Below, in pieces: positions 1-7,110 of a stretch of DNA of 9,873 bases. The notes beneath the pieces were generated by a model. It worked only from the letters and a program-made list of their open reading frames with translations, was not told where the DNA came from and searched no databases. The DNA is from CAZQYC01 sp043746555 (GTDB lineage Bacteria > Pseudomonadota > Gammaproteobacteria > Steroidobacterales > Steroidobacteraceae), in NCBI GenBank assembly GCA_043746555.1, contig JAYTQU010000257.1, positions 1 through 9,873 of the forward strand, given 5' to 3'. The translations under genes were made by a program, and so were the position numbers. Each line of letters opens with the position of its first letter. Position 1 is the first letter of the stretch.

Positions 1-46
1 CCTGAAAAAACGCAGCGTACACGGCAGTACGTGAGTATTTTTCAGG
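1..46. repeat. Imperfect hairpin with A-rich and T-rich arms at left edge
   Basis: Bases 1-9 (CCTGAAAAA) are the exact reverse complement of 38-46 (TTTTTCAGG). Inside them CGTAC (16-20) pairs with GTACG (27-31) around the loop ACGGCA, leaving a roughly 5 by 5 internal loop. The A-rich 5' arm and T-rich 3' arm look the same on either strand. This could be a bidirectional terminator or a structured leader of a gene lying left of the window. In Pseudomonas, gyrA lies close to the mtaD-ubiG block, so a divergent gyrA leader is one possibility, but nothing in the window proves it. The structure is seen; the role is open. Confidence 0.45.
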
Positions 47-133
47 CCGGTGCAACGCCGCACCGCGCGCTTCAGCGCAACCTGACAAAGTAGAATTAAA
101 GGGTGAATGTTAACACACGGCGTGTCTATTCAG

Positions 134-162
134 AACGAATTACGCGGTCGTCGGGGTATACT
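134..162 (+). promoter_or_regulatory. Candidate sigma70 promoter for the mtaD-yciK operon
   Basis: TATACT at 157-162 matches five of six bases of the -10 consensus and sits in a G-rich context just before TTTGACGCC. At the usual 17-bp spacing the -35 position (134-139, AACGAA) is a poor match to TTGACA. If used, transcription would begin near 169, giving a leader of about 180 nt that contains the large palindrome at 197-305. It is the best promoter-like site upstream of the first gene, but support is weak. Confidence 0.3.
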
Positions 163-196
163 TTGACGCCGGAAGAAAATCATTGCGCTGTTGAGT

Positions 197-305
197 GAGT
201 TGAGTCGCCGGCATCGCTGGGAAAAACGCCGCAAGTACGTCCCTGTAGGCTTTCGCGGCGACTTCGGCCGCGGAGAATTTCCCAGCGATGCCGGCGACTC
301 AACTC
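197..305. repeat. Palindromic repeat with 28-bp perfect inverted arms (MITE-like)
   Basis: Bases 197-224 are the exact reverse complement of 278-305; the arm carries the core GTCGCCGGCATCGCTGGG. Pairing fails at 225/277 and at 196/306, so the arms have sharp ends. The 53-bp interior holds further pairing: CGCCGC (227-232) with GCGGCG (255-260), or alternatively GCGGC (255-259) with GCCGC (267-271). It also holds GCAAGTACGTCCCTGTAGGC, which resembles a motif I recall from dispersed palindromic repeats in several gammaproteobacterial genomes. There is no transposase, and no useful reading frame fits it. It ends 45 bp before the mtaD start, so as RNA it would fold into a long stem in the leader. 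Calling it a dispersed element is inference; the inverted arms are directly visible. Confidence 0.75.
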
Positions 306-350
306 TAACGCTGCACCGTCAATCCGTCCGCCCGCGGTTTTGCTTAGTGA

Positions 351-1643
351 GTGTTTGTGGAATCCATCGACCTTCTTATCACTGCCCGTTGGATCATTCC
401 CATCGAACCCGCCAACGTGGTCTTGGAGAATCACGCTGTAGCGATTCGGCAAGGGCGCATCGTCGCGGTGCTACCGACTGAAGACGCGTTCGCACGTTTT
501 TCCGCCACCGAACGCATCGATCGTCCGCAACACGTTTTGATGCCGGGATTGGTGAATGCGCACGCGCATGCAGGCATGACGCTGTTACGGGGCGCAGCGG
601 AAAATCTAGCGTTTGATGCGTGGCTAAAGGAACGGATATGGCCGTTGGAGCAACGCTGGCTCGATCCCGAGTTTGTGCGCGACGGTGTGGAATTGGCGGT
701 TGCCGGAATGATCGCCAGCGGCACCACGTGTTTTTCCGAGCAGTATTTTTACCCGGATGTGATTGCGCAAACCACGAGCCGGATGCACATGCGCGCCTGT
801 GTGGGATCGCCGGTGCTCGACTTCAAAACGGCGTGGGCAAGTTCGGCAGATGAATGTCTTGACAAAGCATTGGCATTGCACGACGTCTATCGCGACGATC
901 CATTGATTTCAACCGCCTTCGCACCGCATGCGATTTACTCCGTCGATGAGACCGTGCTAGCGCGGATTCGTCGCGCCGCCGATGAAATCGAATTGCCGGT
1001 CGCGATGCATTTGCACGAATCGCCCAGCGAATTGGTCGGCGCCGAACGTCCGATTGCAAGTCTCGAACGTTTAGGATTTCTCACGCCGAATTTCAGCGCC
1101 GTTCATATGACTCAATTGATTGCCGATGACATCGACCGCGCGGTACGTGGCGGCATTAATGTCATTCATTGCCCGCAGTCCAATCTGAAGCTGGACAACG
1201 GCATCTGTCCCGTGTCGATGCTGATCGATCGCGGCGTCAATGTGGCGCTCGGCACCGATAGCGCAGCCAGCAACAACGACTTGGATATGCTCGATGAACT
1301 ACGAACTGCCGCGTTGCTCGCCGCTAACAAGATCACGGCGCACCAGTGGCTACGCATCGCCACATTGAACGGCGCGCGGTGTTTGAATCTCGCCGACGCG
1401 ATCGGCTCGGTGACGCCTGGAAAATGGGCCGACCTGATTTGTGTCGATTTGAACGATGTTTACGCCCAGCCCGTTTACGATCCGGCCGCCGCAATGGTGT
1501 ACGCGGCCAACCGCAAAAACGTCAGCGATGTTTGGATCGCCGGACGACAACTGCTTGCCGATCGCAAATTCACTCGATACGACAGCGCCGCCATTCTTGC
1601 TCGTGCACGCGAGTGGCAACAACGTATAAGCTCGTCGTTATGA
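351..1643 (+). CDS. mtaD: 5'-methylthioadenosine/S-adenosylhomocysteine deaminase (TRZ/ATZ amidohydrolase)
   Basis: A 430-residue amidohydrolase predicted to be a cytosolic metal-dependent adenosine-type deaminase, converting methylthioadenosine or S-adenosylhomocysteine to the inosyl compounds. The metal-binding set is complete: HAHAG (H71, H73), H193 in APHAIYSV, H220 in MHLHE with E223, H252 in VHM and D303 in GTDSAASNN; CPQSN (274-278) is also typical. The start chosen is GTG at 351, directly after an in-frame TGA at 348-350. A second GTG at 357 is possible, and neither has a good ribosome binding site. Its stop overlaps the ubiG start in ATGA (1640-1643). The pairing with ubiG makes sense because UbiG releases S-adenosylhomocysteine. 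The exact substrate within the TRZ/ATZ family is assigned from the family and from the mtaD-ubiG neighbourhood, not proven by the sequence. Confidence 0.9.
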   Translation: MFVESIDLLITARWIIPIEPANVVLENHAVAIRQGRIVAVLPTEDAFARFSATERIDRPQHVLMPGLVNAHAHAGMTLLRGAAENLAFDAWLKERIWPLEQRWLDPEFVRDGVELAVAGMIASGTTCFSEQYFYPDVIAQTTSRMHMRACVGSPVLDFKTAWASSADECLDKALALHDVYRDDPLISTAFAPHAIYSVDETVLARIRRAADEIELPVAMHLHESPSELVGAERPIASLERLGFLTPNFSAVHMTQLIADDIDRAVRGGINVIHCPQSNLKLDNGICPVSMLIDRGVNVALGTDSAASNNDLDMLDELRTAALLAANKITAHQWLRIATLNGARCLNLADAIGSVTPGKWADLICVDLNDVYAQPVYDPAAAMVYAANRKNVSDVWIAGRQLLADRKFTRYDSAAILARAREWQQRISSSL

Positions 1644-2350
1644 ATACCGCTTCCAATATAGATCCGGCAGAGATCGCGCGCTTCGACACGAACGCTCAAC
1701 GTTGGTGGGACGTTAATGGTGAATTTCGTCCGCTGCACGAGATCAATCCGGTGCGCGTCGCCTATATCGATCGACGCGCGTCACTCAAAGGAAAGCGCGC
1801 GCTCGACATCGGTTGCGGCGGCGGACTCGCAGCCGAAGGCATGGCGAAGTGCGGCGCACAAGTCACCGGCATTGATATGGGCGAACAAACCATCGAAGTC
1901 GCAACACTGCATGCACTGGCAGCCGGACTCAAGATCGACTATCGACGCGAATCGGCTGAGTCCCATGCGAGTCAACACGCCGGTCGTTACGATGTGGTGA
2001 CGTGTTTAGAAATGCTCGAACACGTTCCCGATCCCGCAAGTGTTATTCGTGCAGTGACCAATCTCGTTCGTCCTGGCGGCGATGTTTTTTTCTCGACTAT
2101 CAATCGCAATCTCAAAGCGTATGTACTCGCTGTCGTAGGCGCCGAATATGTGATGCGTTTGCTCACGCCCGGCACGCACACTTATAAACGATTTATTAAA
2201 CCCTCGGAACTCGCGCGATGGTCGCGGGATGCGGGGCTAGATCTGTGTGACGTGGTCGGCATCGATTACAACCCGCTCACCCATCATTGCGCGATCAGCA
2301 AAGACCCCAGTGTGAATTACTTGATGCATCTCAAGCGAGCGCAGGCATGA
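1640..2350 (+). CDS. ubiG: Ubiquinone biosynthesis O-methyltransferase UbiG
   Basis: A 236-residue class I S-adenosylmethionine-dependent methyltransferase, close to the E. coli length of 240. UbiG carries out both O-methylations of the ubiquinone pathway (the 2-polyprenyl-6-hydroxyphenol and the demethylubiquinol steps). The motifs seen are FDTNAQRWWD near the N-terminus (15-24), the SAM loop LDIGCGGG (55-62), the acidic residue D79 after motif II, LEMLEHV (123-129), LVRPGG (142-147) and the family-typical STINRN followed by LKAY (152-161). The ATG at 1640 overlaps the mtaD stop by 4 bp, and its own stop overlaps the rmuC start by 4 bp, which suggests translational coupling. No clear Shine-Dalgarno site is visible. 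A longer in-frame reading into mtaD exists but is only an extension of this frame; the ATG at 1640 gives the family-like N-terminus. Confidence 0.96.
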   Translation: MNTASNIDPAEIARFDTNAQRWWDVNGEFRPLHEINPVRVAYIDRRASLKGKRALDIGCGGGLAAEGMAKCGAQVTGIDMGEQTIEVATLHALAAGLKIDYRRESAESHASQHAGRYDVVTCLEMLEHVPDPASVIRAVTNLVRPGGDVFFSTINRNLKAYVLAVVGAEYVMRLLTPGTHTYKRFIKPSELARWSRDAGLDLCDVVGIDYNPLTHHCAISKDPSVNYLMHLKRAQA

Positions 2351-3615
2351 TCATTGCGATTCTCTGTGCAATCGGCGGCCTAGTGCTTGGTGCACTCGCC
2401 GGCGTATGGTTCGCGCGTCGCGGCGAACAACAACTTGCCGTGCAGTTAGCGGTCGCTCAATCGCAACTGAAAACTCAAGAGCAATTAGATCGCGAGCGAG
2501 TAACGTCGATCGAACATGCGATGGCCAAACTCACGTCGAGTTTCGATTCGGTCGCCGGTCAATCGTTGCGCGCCAATAGCGAAGTCTTCTTGAAGCTTGC
2601 TCGCGAACACCTCGGCACTCACAACCAAGCCGCAGCTGCAACGCTGACGGAGCGCGAGAAAGCCATTGAGACCATGGTCGCACCGATCAAAGAAGCCCTG
2701 ATAAAAACCGAACAACAAATCGCTCGCATTGAAAAAGAACGCGCCGAGTCGTTCGGCAATCTGCGAGCGTCTATCGAAGCGGTCACGCTCGGACAGCAGG
2801 CATTACAACGCGAGACTCGCGGACTCGTCACCGCGTTGCGTCGTCCCGAAGTGCGCGGTCAATGGGGCGAGATGACATTAAAGCGACTTGCCGAACTCGC
2901 CGGCATGGTCGATCACTGCGATTTCAGCGAGCAAGTCCATGCGCGCAACAACGACGATGCGGCGATTCGTCCCGACATGATCGTGCATATGCCGGACGGT
3001 CGCGATCTAGTTGTCGACGTGAAGACACCGCTCGATGCCTATCTCGATGCGATGGATGCGCCGAGTGACGAGGCGCGCGCAATTGCTTTGAAGCGACATG
3101 CAAACGCGGTTGCGGACCGCGTGAAACAGCTATCGGCGAAAAGTTATTGGGCGCAATTTGAGAAGAGCCCCGACTTCGTCATTTTATTTATTCCCGGCGA
3201 TCAGTTTCTTAGCGCGGCATTGGCCGAGAATCCGTCGTTACTGGAAGACGCGATTCGCCAAGACGTCATCATCACCACGCCGTCAAGCTTGGTCGCTCTA
3301 TTAAAAGCCGTAGCATACGGTTGGCGACAAACGGCGCTCGCACAAAACGCTGAAACCATTCGCGGTCTCGCCGAAGATTTGTACAAACGTCTCGGTGTCT
3401 TCGCCAGCCATCTCACGAAACTCGGCCGCAATCTCGGGCAAAGCGTCGATGCCTACAACAGCGCAGTCGGCTCATTGGAACGGCAAGTGTTGCCCGGCGC
3501 GCGCAAGTTTACCGAACTCGGCGTGCGACCTGATCGCGAGATCGAAGCCATCGAACCTATCGACAAACTCACCCGCGATCCCCAAATTGTCGATGTTGCC
3601 GAACGAGCCGAATGA
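2347..3615 (+). CDS. rmuC: DNA recombination protein RmuC
   Basis: A 422-residue RmuC-family protein. The family is known for limiting inversions between short inverted repeats and is predicted to be a membrane-anchored nuclease-like protein; its biochemistry is poorly settled. Residues 2-22 form one hydrophobic membrane segment followed by ARR. Residues 25-160 are rich in Gln, Glu and Ala and look like a coiled coil. The conserved core begins at RRPEVRGQWGE (165-175) and includes the restriction-endonuclease-like residues D210 in RPD and D224/K226 in VVDVKTPLDAY. FIPGDQFL (281-288) is also typical. The start is ATG at 2347, inside the ubiG stop overlap; an in-frame upstream ATG at 2287 lies within ubiG and would precede the membrane segment with an implausible tail. 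The stop overlaps the next gene by 4 bp. Confidence 0.95.
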   Translation: MIIAILCAIGGLVLGALAGVWFARRGEQQLAVQLAVAQSQLKTQEQLDRERVTSIEHAMAKLTSSFDSVAGQSLRANSEVFLKLAREHLGTHNQAAAATLTEREKAIETMVAPIKEALIKTEQQIARIEKERAESFGNLRASIEAVTLGQQALQRETRGLVTALRRPEVRGQWGEMTLKRLAELAGMVDHCDFSEQVHARNNDDAAIRPDMIVHMPDGRDLVVDVKTPLDAYLDAMDAPSDEARAIALKRHANAVADRVKQLSAKSYWAQFEKSPDFVILFIPGDQFLSAALAENPSLLEDAIRQDVIITTPSSLVALLKAVAYGWRQTALAQNAETIRGLAEDLYKRLGVFASHLTKLGRNLGQSVDAYNSAVGSLERQVLPGARKFTELGVRPDREIEAIEPIDKLTRDPQIVDVAERAE

Positions 3616-4391
3616 GCGCGCTCGAATCCGACTTTCTCAACCGCGCCGCCCCGCCCGGTTCGATGCGCTATTTCGCATTGTTGTATGCGTCGGCCAAACA
3701 ACGAGAGTCGCTGACGGCCTTATTTGTGATCGACGCCGAAATTCGCGCGTCGACTCTCGCGGCGCACGAAGTGGCGCATACCCGGTTGCAATGGTGGCGA
3801 GCGGAAATAGATCGGCTGGTCAATCGCAATGCGCAACATCCCGCGACTCAAACATTGCAAGCGGCAATGCCCGCCGCCGAGTTCTCGATCTTGCATGAAT
3901 TGCTCATGGCTGCCGACATGGATATGGCGCACATGACCTACAATACTGGGCCTGAGTTAAATGCCTATCTTCATCGTAGCGGTGGCGCGATCTTTGAGTT
4001 GGCGTCACGCTCAACGGATGGCAATGCGCGGCGCGCCGGTGCGCTGATTCGACGTGTCGAGACGCTGCGAGATCTGACTATCGATTCAAGGAATGGACGA
4101 GTGTATTGGCCGCTCGACGAATTAGAAAATCGCAAAATAAGCATCGAACAGTTAGCGCGCGGGCAGTCGACGGATGCGATTCGCCGGTTGTTGGCGACCG
4201 AGATTGCGCGACTACGCGCCGAGTTCGACGTCTTGCAAATTCTATATCGGCCGCTAATCGTCTTGGCCAAACTGCATGTGCAGTTGCTTAACCGCATCGA
4301 GCGCGCGAATTGCGATGTATTCTCTCAACGCCACGAACTCGGCCCTTGGAAAAAAAGCTGGACGGCTTGGCGCGCGGCGCGCCGTAGTTGA
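3612..4391 (+). CDS. Squalene/phytoene synthase-like protein, NDUFAF6 type, probably non-catalytic
   Basis: A 259-residue all-helical protein of the squalene/phytoene synthase superfamily. The C-terminal half is clearly recognisable: YLHRSGGAIFEL (119-130) stands for the usual YCYRVAG segment, and LRDLTID then GRVYWPLDEL (152-171) match the second substrate-magnesium motif, with D154 and D158 kept. The first aspartate-rich motif (CRxxDDxxD) is missing: the aligned stretch ALFVIDAEIRAS (36-47) has no such aspartates. ALFVIDAEI followed by LQWWRAEIDRL resembles the mitochondrial complex I assembly factor NDUFAF6 and its bacterial relatives, which keep the fold without known prenyl synthase activity. 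No terpenoid gene lies nearby. The ATG at 3612 overlaps the rmuC stop. It could still be an enzyme of altered chemistry; superfamily membership is firm, the function unknown. Confidence 0.8.
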   Translation: MSALESDFLNRAAPPGSMRYFALLYASAKQRESLTALFVIDAEIRASTLAAHEVAHTRLQWWRAEIDRLVNRNAQHPATQTLQAAMPAAEFSILHELLMAADMDMAHMTYNTGPELNAYLHRSGGAIFELASRSTDGNARRAGALIRRVETLRDLTIDSRNGRVYWPLDELENRKISIEQLARGQSTDAIRRLLATEIARLRAEFDVLQILYRPLIVLAKLHVQLLNRIERANCDVFSQRHELGPWKKSWTAWRAARRS

Positions 4392-4440
4392 TACTCTTGC
4401 ACCACTTTCGATTTCCCGCTCTCACGACCTGACGCAATTG

Positions 4441-5184
4441 ATGACCGACCCACGCACCTACCAAGCATCCGCCGATTTGCTCGACAATCGCGTCATCCTC
4501 ATCACCGGCGCGAGCGATGGCATCGGTAAAGCGCTGGCGCTAGCCTGCGCTGCACATCGCGCCACGGTCATTCTGCACGGCCGCAATGTACGTCGCTTGG
4601 AAGCGGTGTATGACGCGATCATCGCAGCGCAAGGCAAACGTCCGTCCATTGCGCCGCTCGATTTCGAAAGAGCCGGAGCCACTGAATACGAAGCGCTAAC
4701 AACGGCCATCGAAAAGGAATTCGGCCGACTCGACGGTCTCGTGCACAACGCCGGTGTGCTCGGCGAACGCGCGCCCATTGCACATCACGATGTGCAGAAG
4801 TGGTTGCGTACCATGCATGTCAACGTGAATGCGCCGTTCATTCTCACTAAATACTGTTTGCCGTTGCTGAAGAAATCCAGCGATGCTTCAATTATTTTCA
4901 CTTCGAGCGGCGTGGTCGCGAAGCCTCGCGCCTATTGGGGCTCGTATCTTCCATCGAAATGGGCCAGCGACGGACTCATGCACATGCTCGCGGACGAATT
5001 GGAAAGCGAGCACATTCGCGTCAACAGCATCGATCCCGGTCGAGTGCGCACCAACATGCGCTTGCAAGCGTACCCGGCCGAAGATCGCAGCAAGCTTGCC
5101 GCACCGGAAGATGTCGTGGTGCCGTATTTGTATTTGTTAGGTCCGGAAGGCCAGGGCACGAGTAACCAATGCATTGTCGCGTAA
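4441..5184 (+). CDS. yciK: YciK-like short-chain dehydrogenase/reductase
   Basis: A 247-residue classical short-chain dehydrogenase, near the 252 residues of E. coli YciK, which it resembles along its length; the physiological substrate is unknown. The cofactor loop is TGASDGIG (22-29), HGRN (46-49) suggests NADP preference, NAG is at 103-105, the catalytic serine is in FTSSGV (153-158), and Tyr169 and Lys173 form the YxxxK pair in SYLPSKWASDG. DPGRVRT (198-204) follows as in the family. ATG at 4441 is chosen because it gives the family-typical N-terminus; upstream in-frame codons would run into the preceding gene. It lies 49 bp after that gene, so it is likely the last gene of the operon, although it lacks the ATGA overlap of the others. 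It faces rluB across a 28-bp gap. Confidence 0.93.
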   Translation: MTDPRTYQASADLLDNRVILITGASDGIGKALALACAAHRATVILHGRNVRRLEAVYDAIIAAQGKRPSIAPLDFERAGATEYEALTTAIEKEFGRLDGLVHNAGVLGERAPIAHHDVQKWLRTMHVNVNAPFILTKYCLPLLKKSSDASIIFTSSGVVAKPRAYWGSYLPSKWASDGLMHMLADELESEHIRVNSIDPGRVRTNMRLQAYPAEDRSKLAAPEDVVVPYLYLLGPEGQGTSNQCIVA

Positions 5185-5212
5185 CACGGCAGCGCAATTT
5201 ACCGCAATTTTA

Positions 5213-6259
5213 CTAGGAACGACGCGAGTCGCCCGAGGGTTTTTTTTTGCCGCCAATTTTCCAAGTGCTGACTTTCTTATGCGGTGCTTTCTTGAATGCC
5301 CGCTTAGCCTCTCGATCGTCGGCGAATCGATCATCGCTAGATTTGACGACGCCATGGCGTGCAGACGATTTTTTCTTCGCCGTGCTGCGATCCGGGGCAA
5401 CTCCACGGCGTTTGCGCGGATCGATTCGATCTTCCTGCGCTGCGGCGGGCTCCGGCGCTTTGATTTGCGCCAGTTCGTACACCGCAGTCAATTGAACCTC
5501 CGTCAGCGCGCGATGGCGACCGCGCGGAAGATCTCGCGGTAGTTCGATATTTCCGAAGGCGACTTGCGTCATGCGGCTGACTTTAAGATCTCGACTTTCG
5601 AATAACGCGCGGACCGCCGCACGGTGATCTGCGCGCGGAAGTTCGACTCGATACCAAAGATTGGAGCCTTCGCCACCGGAAGGTTCGACGCTAGTGAAAT
5701 CGACTTCCTCAGCGCCTCGTCCGCTGTCGTAACTGACGTGGGGTGGAATTTCCGGCGGCGCTTCGGAATTTCCCGGTGCCAGCACTCGCACCATGTATGC
5801 CGTGGAAATCCAGCGTTTGCGTCGCGTCAGCCCATAACTCAAATTGCCGTCGTTGGTCATTAACAACAAGCCGCTGTCGCCGGCGTGCATGGGATTGATC
5901 GGCACCCACCGCGAGCCGCGAATCGCGGGTAGTCGATCGATCACTGCTTCGGCTGTGTCCGGTTCGTGTTCGACTGCAATTTCAGCATCGTCGAGTGGCA
6001 GCTGTTTGCTGCGCGCATCGTGAACGATCGGTTGACCCTGCGCTTTGTGAAACATCAGCACTTGCGGCGCAACTTCGATATTCAATCGCGCGGTAACTTC
6101 CTTGCCATCGATGGCAATGCGATCGCCGGGAATAAACTGAGCGCCGATCTGGGCGGGTTTCAGATTAATCGTGATGCGCCCTTCCACGATCCAACGTTCG
6201 ATCTCGCGACGCGAACCCAGGCCATGGCGCGCAAGAATTTTTTGCAGACGTTCGGGCAT
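5213..6259 (-). CDS. rluB: RluB-like 23S rRNA pseudouridine synthase homologue with altered catalytic motif
   Basis: A 348-residue RsuA/RluB-family protein (E. coli RluB, 291 residues, makes pseudouridine 2605 of 23S rRNA). An S4 RNA-binding domain covers about 3-55 (ERLQKILARHGLGSRREIE). SRWVPI, SGLLLMTNDG (129-138), the Tyr155 context, GGEGSNLWY and FGNIELPRDLPRG (235-247) align with RluB. But the catalytic GRLD reads NPMH (122-125), with His125 at the aspartate position; KPxG reads KAQG (72-75); and the GRNREVRR loop reads RADHRAAVR. The C-terminal 80 residues form a Lys/Arg-rich tail, common in RluB. ATG at 6259 gives the usual family start. A GTG at 6328 that overlaps the scpB stop as GTGA would add 23 residues and is a real alternative. 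Family and position after scpB support the name; activity is doubtful. Confidence 0.83.
   Translation of the reverse strand: MPERLQKILARHGLGSRREIERWIVEGRITINLKPAQIGAQFIPGDRIAIDGKEVTARLNIEVAPQVLMFHKAQGQPIVHDARSKQLPLDDAEIAVEHEPDTAEAVIDRLPAIRGSRWVPINPMHAGDSGLLLMTNDGNLSYGLTRRKRWISTAYMVRVLAPGNSEAPPEIPPHVSYDSGRGAEEVDFTSVEPSGGEGSNLWYRVELPRADHRAAVRALFESRDLKVSRMTQVAFGNIELPRDLPRGRHRALTEVQLTAVYELAQIKAPEPAAAQEDRIDPRKRRGVAPDRSTAKKKSSARHGVVKSSDDRFADDREAKRAFKKAPHKKVSTWKIGGKKKPSGDSRRS
5220..5248 (+). terminator. Weak candidate terminator for the yciK operon inside the rluB 3' end
   Basis: Reading plus-strand, a short hairpin CGAC-GCGA-GTCG (5220-5231, GNRA-type loop) and a CCCGAGGG block (5232-5239) are followed by nine T residues (5240-5248). 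The arrangement suits an intrinsic terminator 35-60 bases after the yciK stop. The stem is short and separated from the T run, and the T run also encodes consecutive lysines of RluB on the other strand, so it may be only coding sequence. Confidence 0.3.
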
Positions 6260-6324
6260 GAAGGAATCGTGATTCGTGATACGTTGGATTTCGTCTTGCG
6301 CGGGTCGCGCACAGCGCGACGAAA

Positions 6325-7110
6325 TCACTCTGCCGGCGGCGCGTAGAGGGCTGGTTTGGAATCGTCTTCGGCGGCAACTAGCGTCGACTTTTCAGAGGAT
6401 TCGGAATCCGACGATTCAGTGTCGGACGATTCGCCGTCAGCCTCAACCTCCGACTCGGCGGACGCGTCGACTTCATCGCTCTCGCTGCCACTTTCCGACG
6501 CGGCGATTTGTACACCGTCTTCCAGAACCCCGTTTGCGGACGACACGTCGCCCGATGGCAATTCCAATTGCACGCCGACATTTTCCAGATCGCGCAATTC
6601 GGCGAGCGACGGCAATTGCTCCAGACTCTGCAAACCGAAGTAGTCCAAAAACTCTTTCGTGGTGCCGAGCACTTCCGGTCGTCCGGGCACTTCGCGATGA
6701 CCGACGACGCGAATCCAATTGCGTTCTTGAATCGTGCGCATGATGCTTGAGCTGATGGCGACACCGCGAATCTCTTCGATCTCGCTGCGCGTGATCGGTT
6801 GTCGGTAGGCGATCAACGCGAGCGTTTCCAGCAACGCGCGCGAATATCGCGATGCGCGCTCTTGCCAGAGTCGCGACACAATATCCACGCACTTATTGCG
6901 AATCTGAATACGCCAACCGCTCGCCACTTCCAGCAATTCGATGCCGCGCGTTTCGTAGTCGCTCACCAAGTCGAGCAAGGCTTGTCGAACTTGTTCGGAC
7001 GACGGACGCTCGCGCTCATCGAACAACTCGAGAATCTGCGCGTCGGTGACCGGCCGGCCCGCCGCCAACAGGGTTGCTTCGATGAGATTCTTCAGATCGG
7101 TGGGATTCAT
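6325..7110 (-). CDS. scpB: Segregation and condensation protein ScpB
   Basis: A 261-residue ScpB, the paired winged-helix subunit that binds the kleisin ScpA in the SMC-ScpAB chromosome-condensation complex. The first winged helix spans about 5-80 (LKNLIEATLLAAGRPVT at the start). The second carries the family signature AYRQPITRSEIEEIRGV (101-117) and GRPEVLGTTKEFLDYFGL (143-160). After about residue 185 the protein becomes a Ser/Glu/Asp-rich low-complexity tail (205-250) that ends in PALYAPPAE. The ATG at 7110 overlaps the scpA stop by 4 bp, which fits translational coupling of the two subunits. The tail is the only unusual part; the domain body is normal. Downstream, 65 bp separate its stop from the preferred rluB start. 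Confidence 0.96.
   Translation of the reverse strand: MNPTDLKNLIEATLLAAGRPVTDAQILELFDERERPSSEQVRQALLDLVSDYETRGIELLEVASGWRIQIRNKCVDIVSRLWQERASRYSRALLETLALIAYRQPITRSEIEEIRGVAISSSIMRTIQERNWIRVVGHREVPGRPEVLGTTKEFLDYFGLQSLEQLPSLAELRDLENVGVQLELPSGDVSSANGVLEDGVQIAASESGSESDEVDASAESEVEADGESSDTESSDSESSEKSTLVAAEDDSKPALYAPPAE

Noticed and set aside
191..481. Open frames on both strands through the 197-305 palindrome
   Set aside because: They arise from the repeat and its mirror, overlap mtaD out of frame, and have no recognisable domain or start signal.
5240..5248. T9/A9 run as a programmed frameshift site in rluB
   Set aside because: It encodes lysines only a dozen residues from the C-terminus, so slippage would change little; no supporting structure.
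5966..6743. Plus-strand frames opposite rluB and scpB
   Set aside because: Low-complexity Arg-rich translations with no family features; the minus-strand genes explain the region.
6378..6892. Alternative minus-strand frames inside scpB
   Set aside because: Frame-shifted shadows of scpB with biased composition and no conserved motifs.
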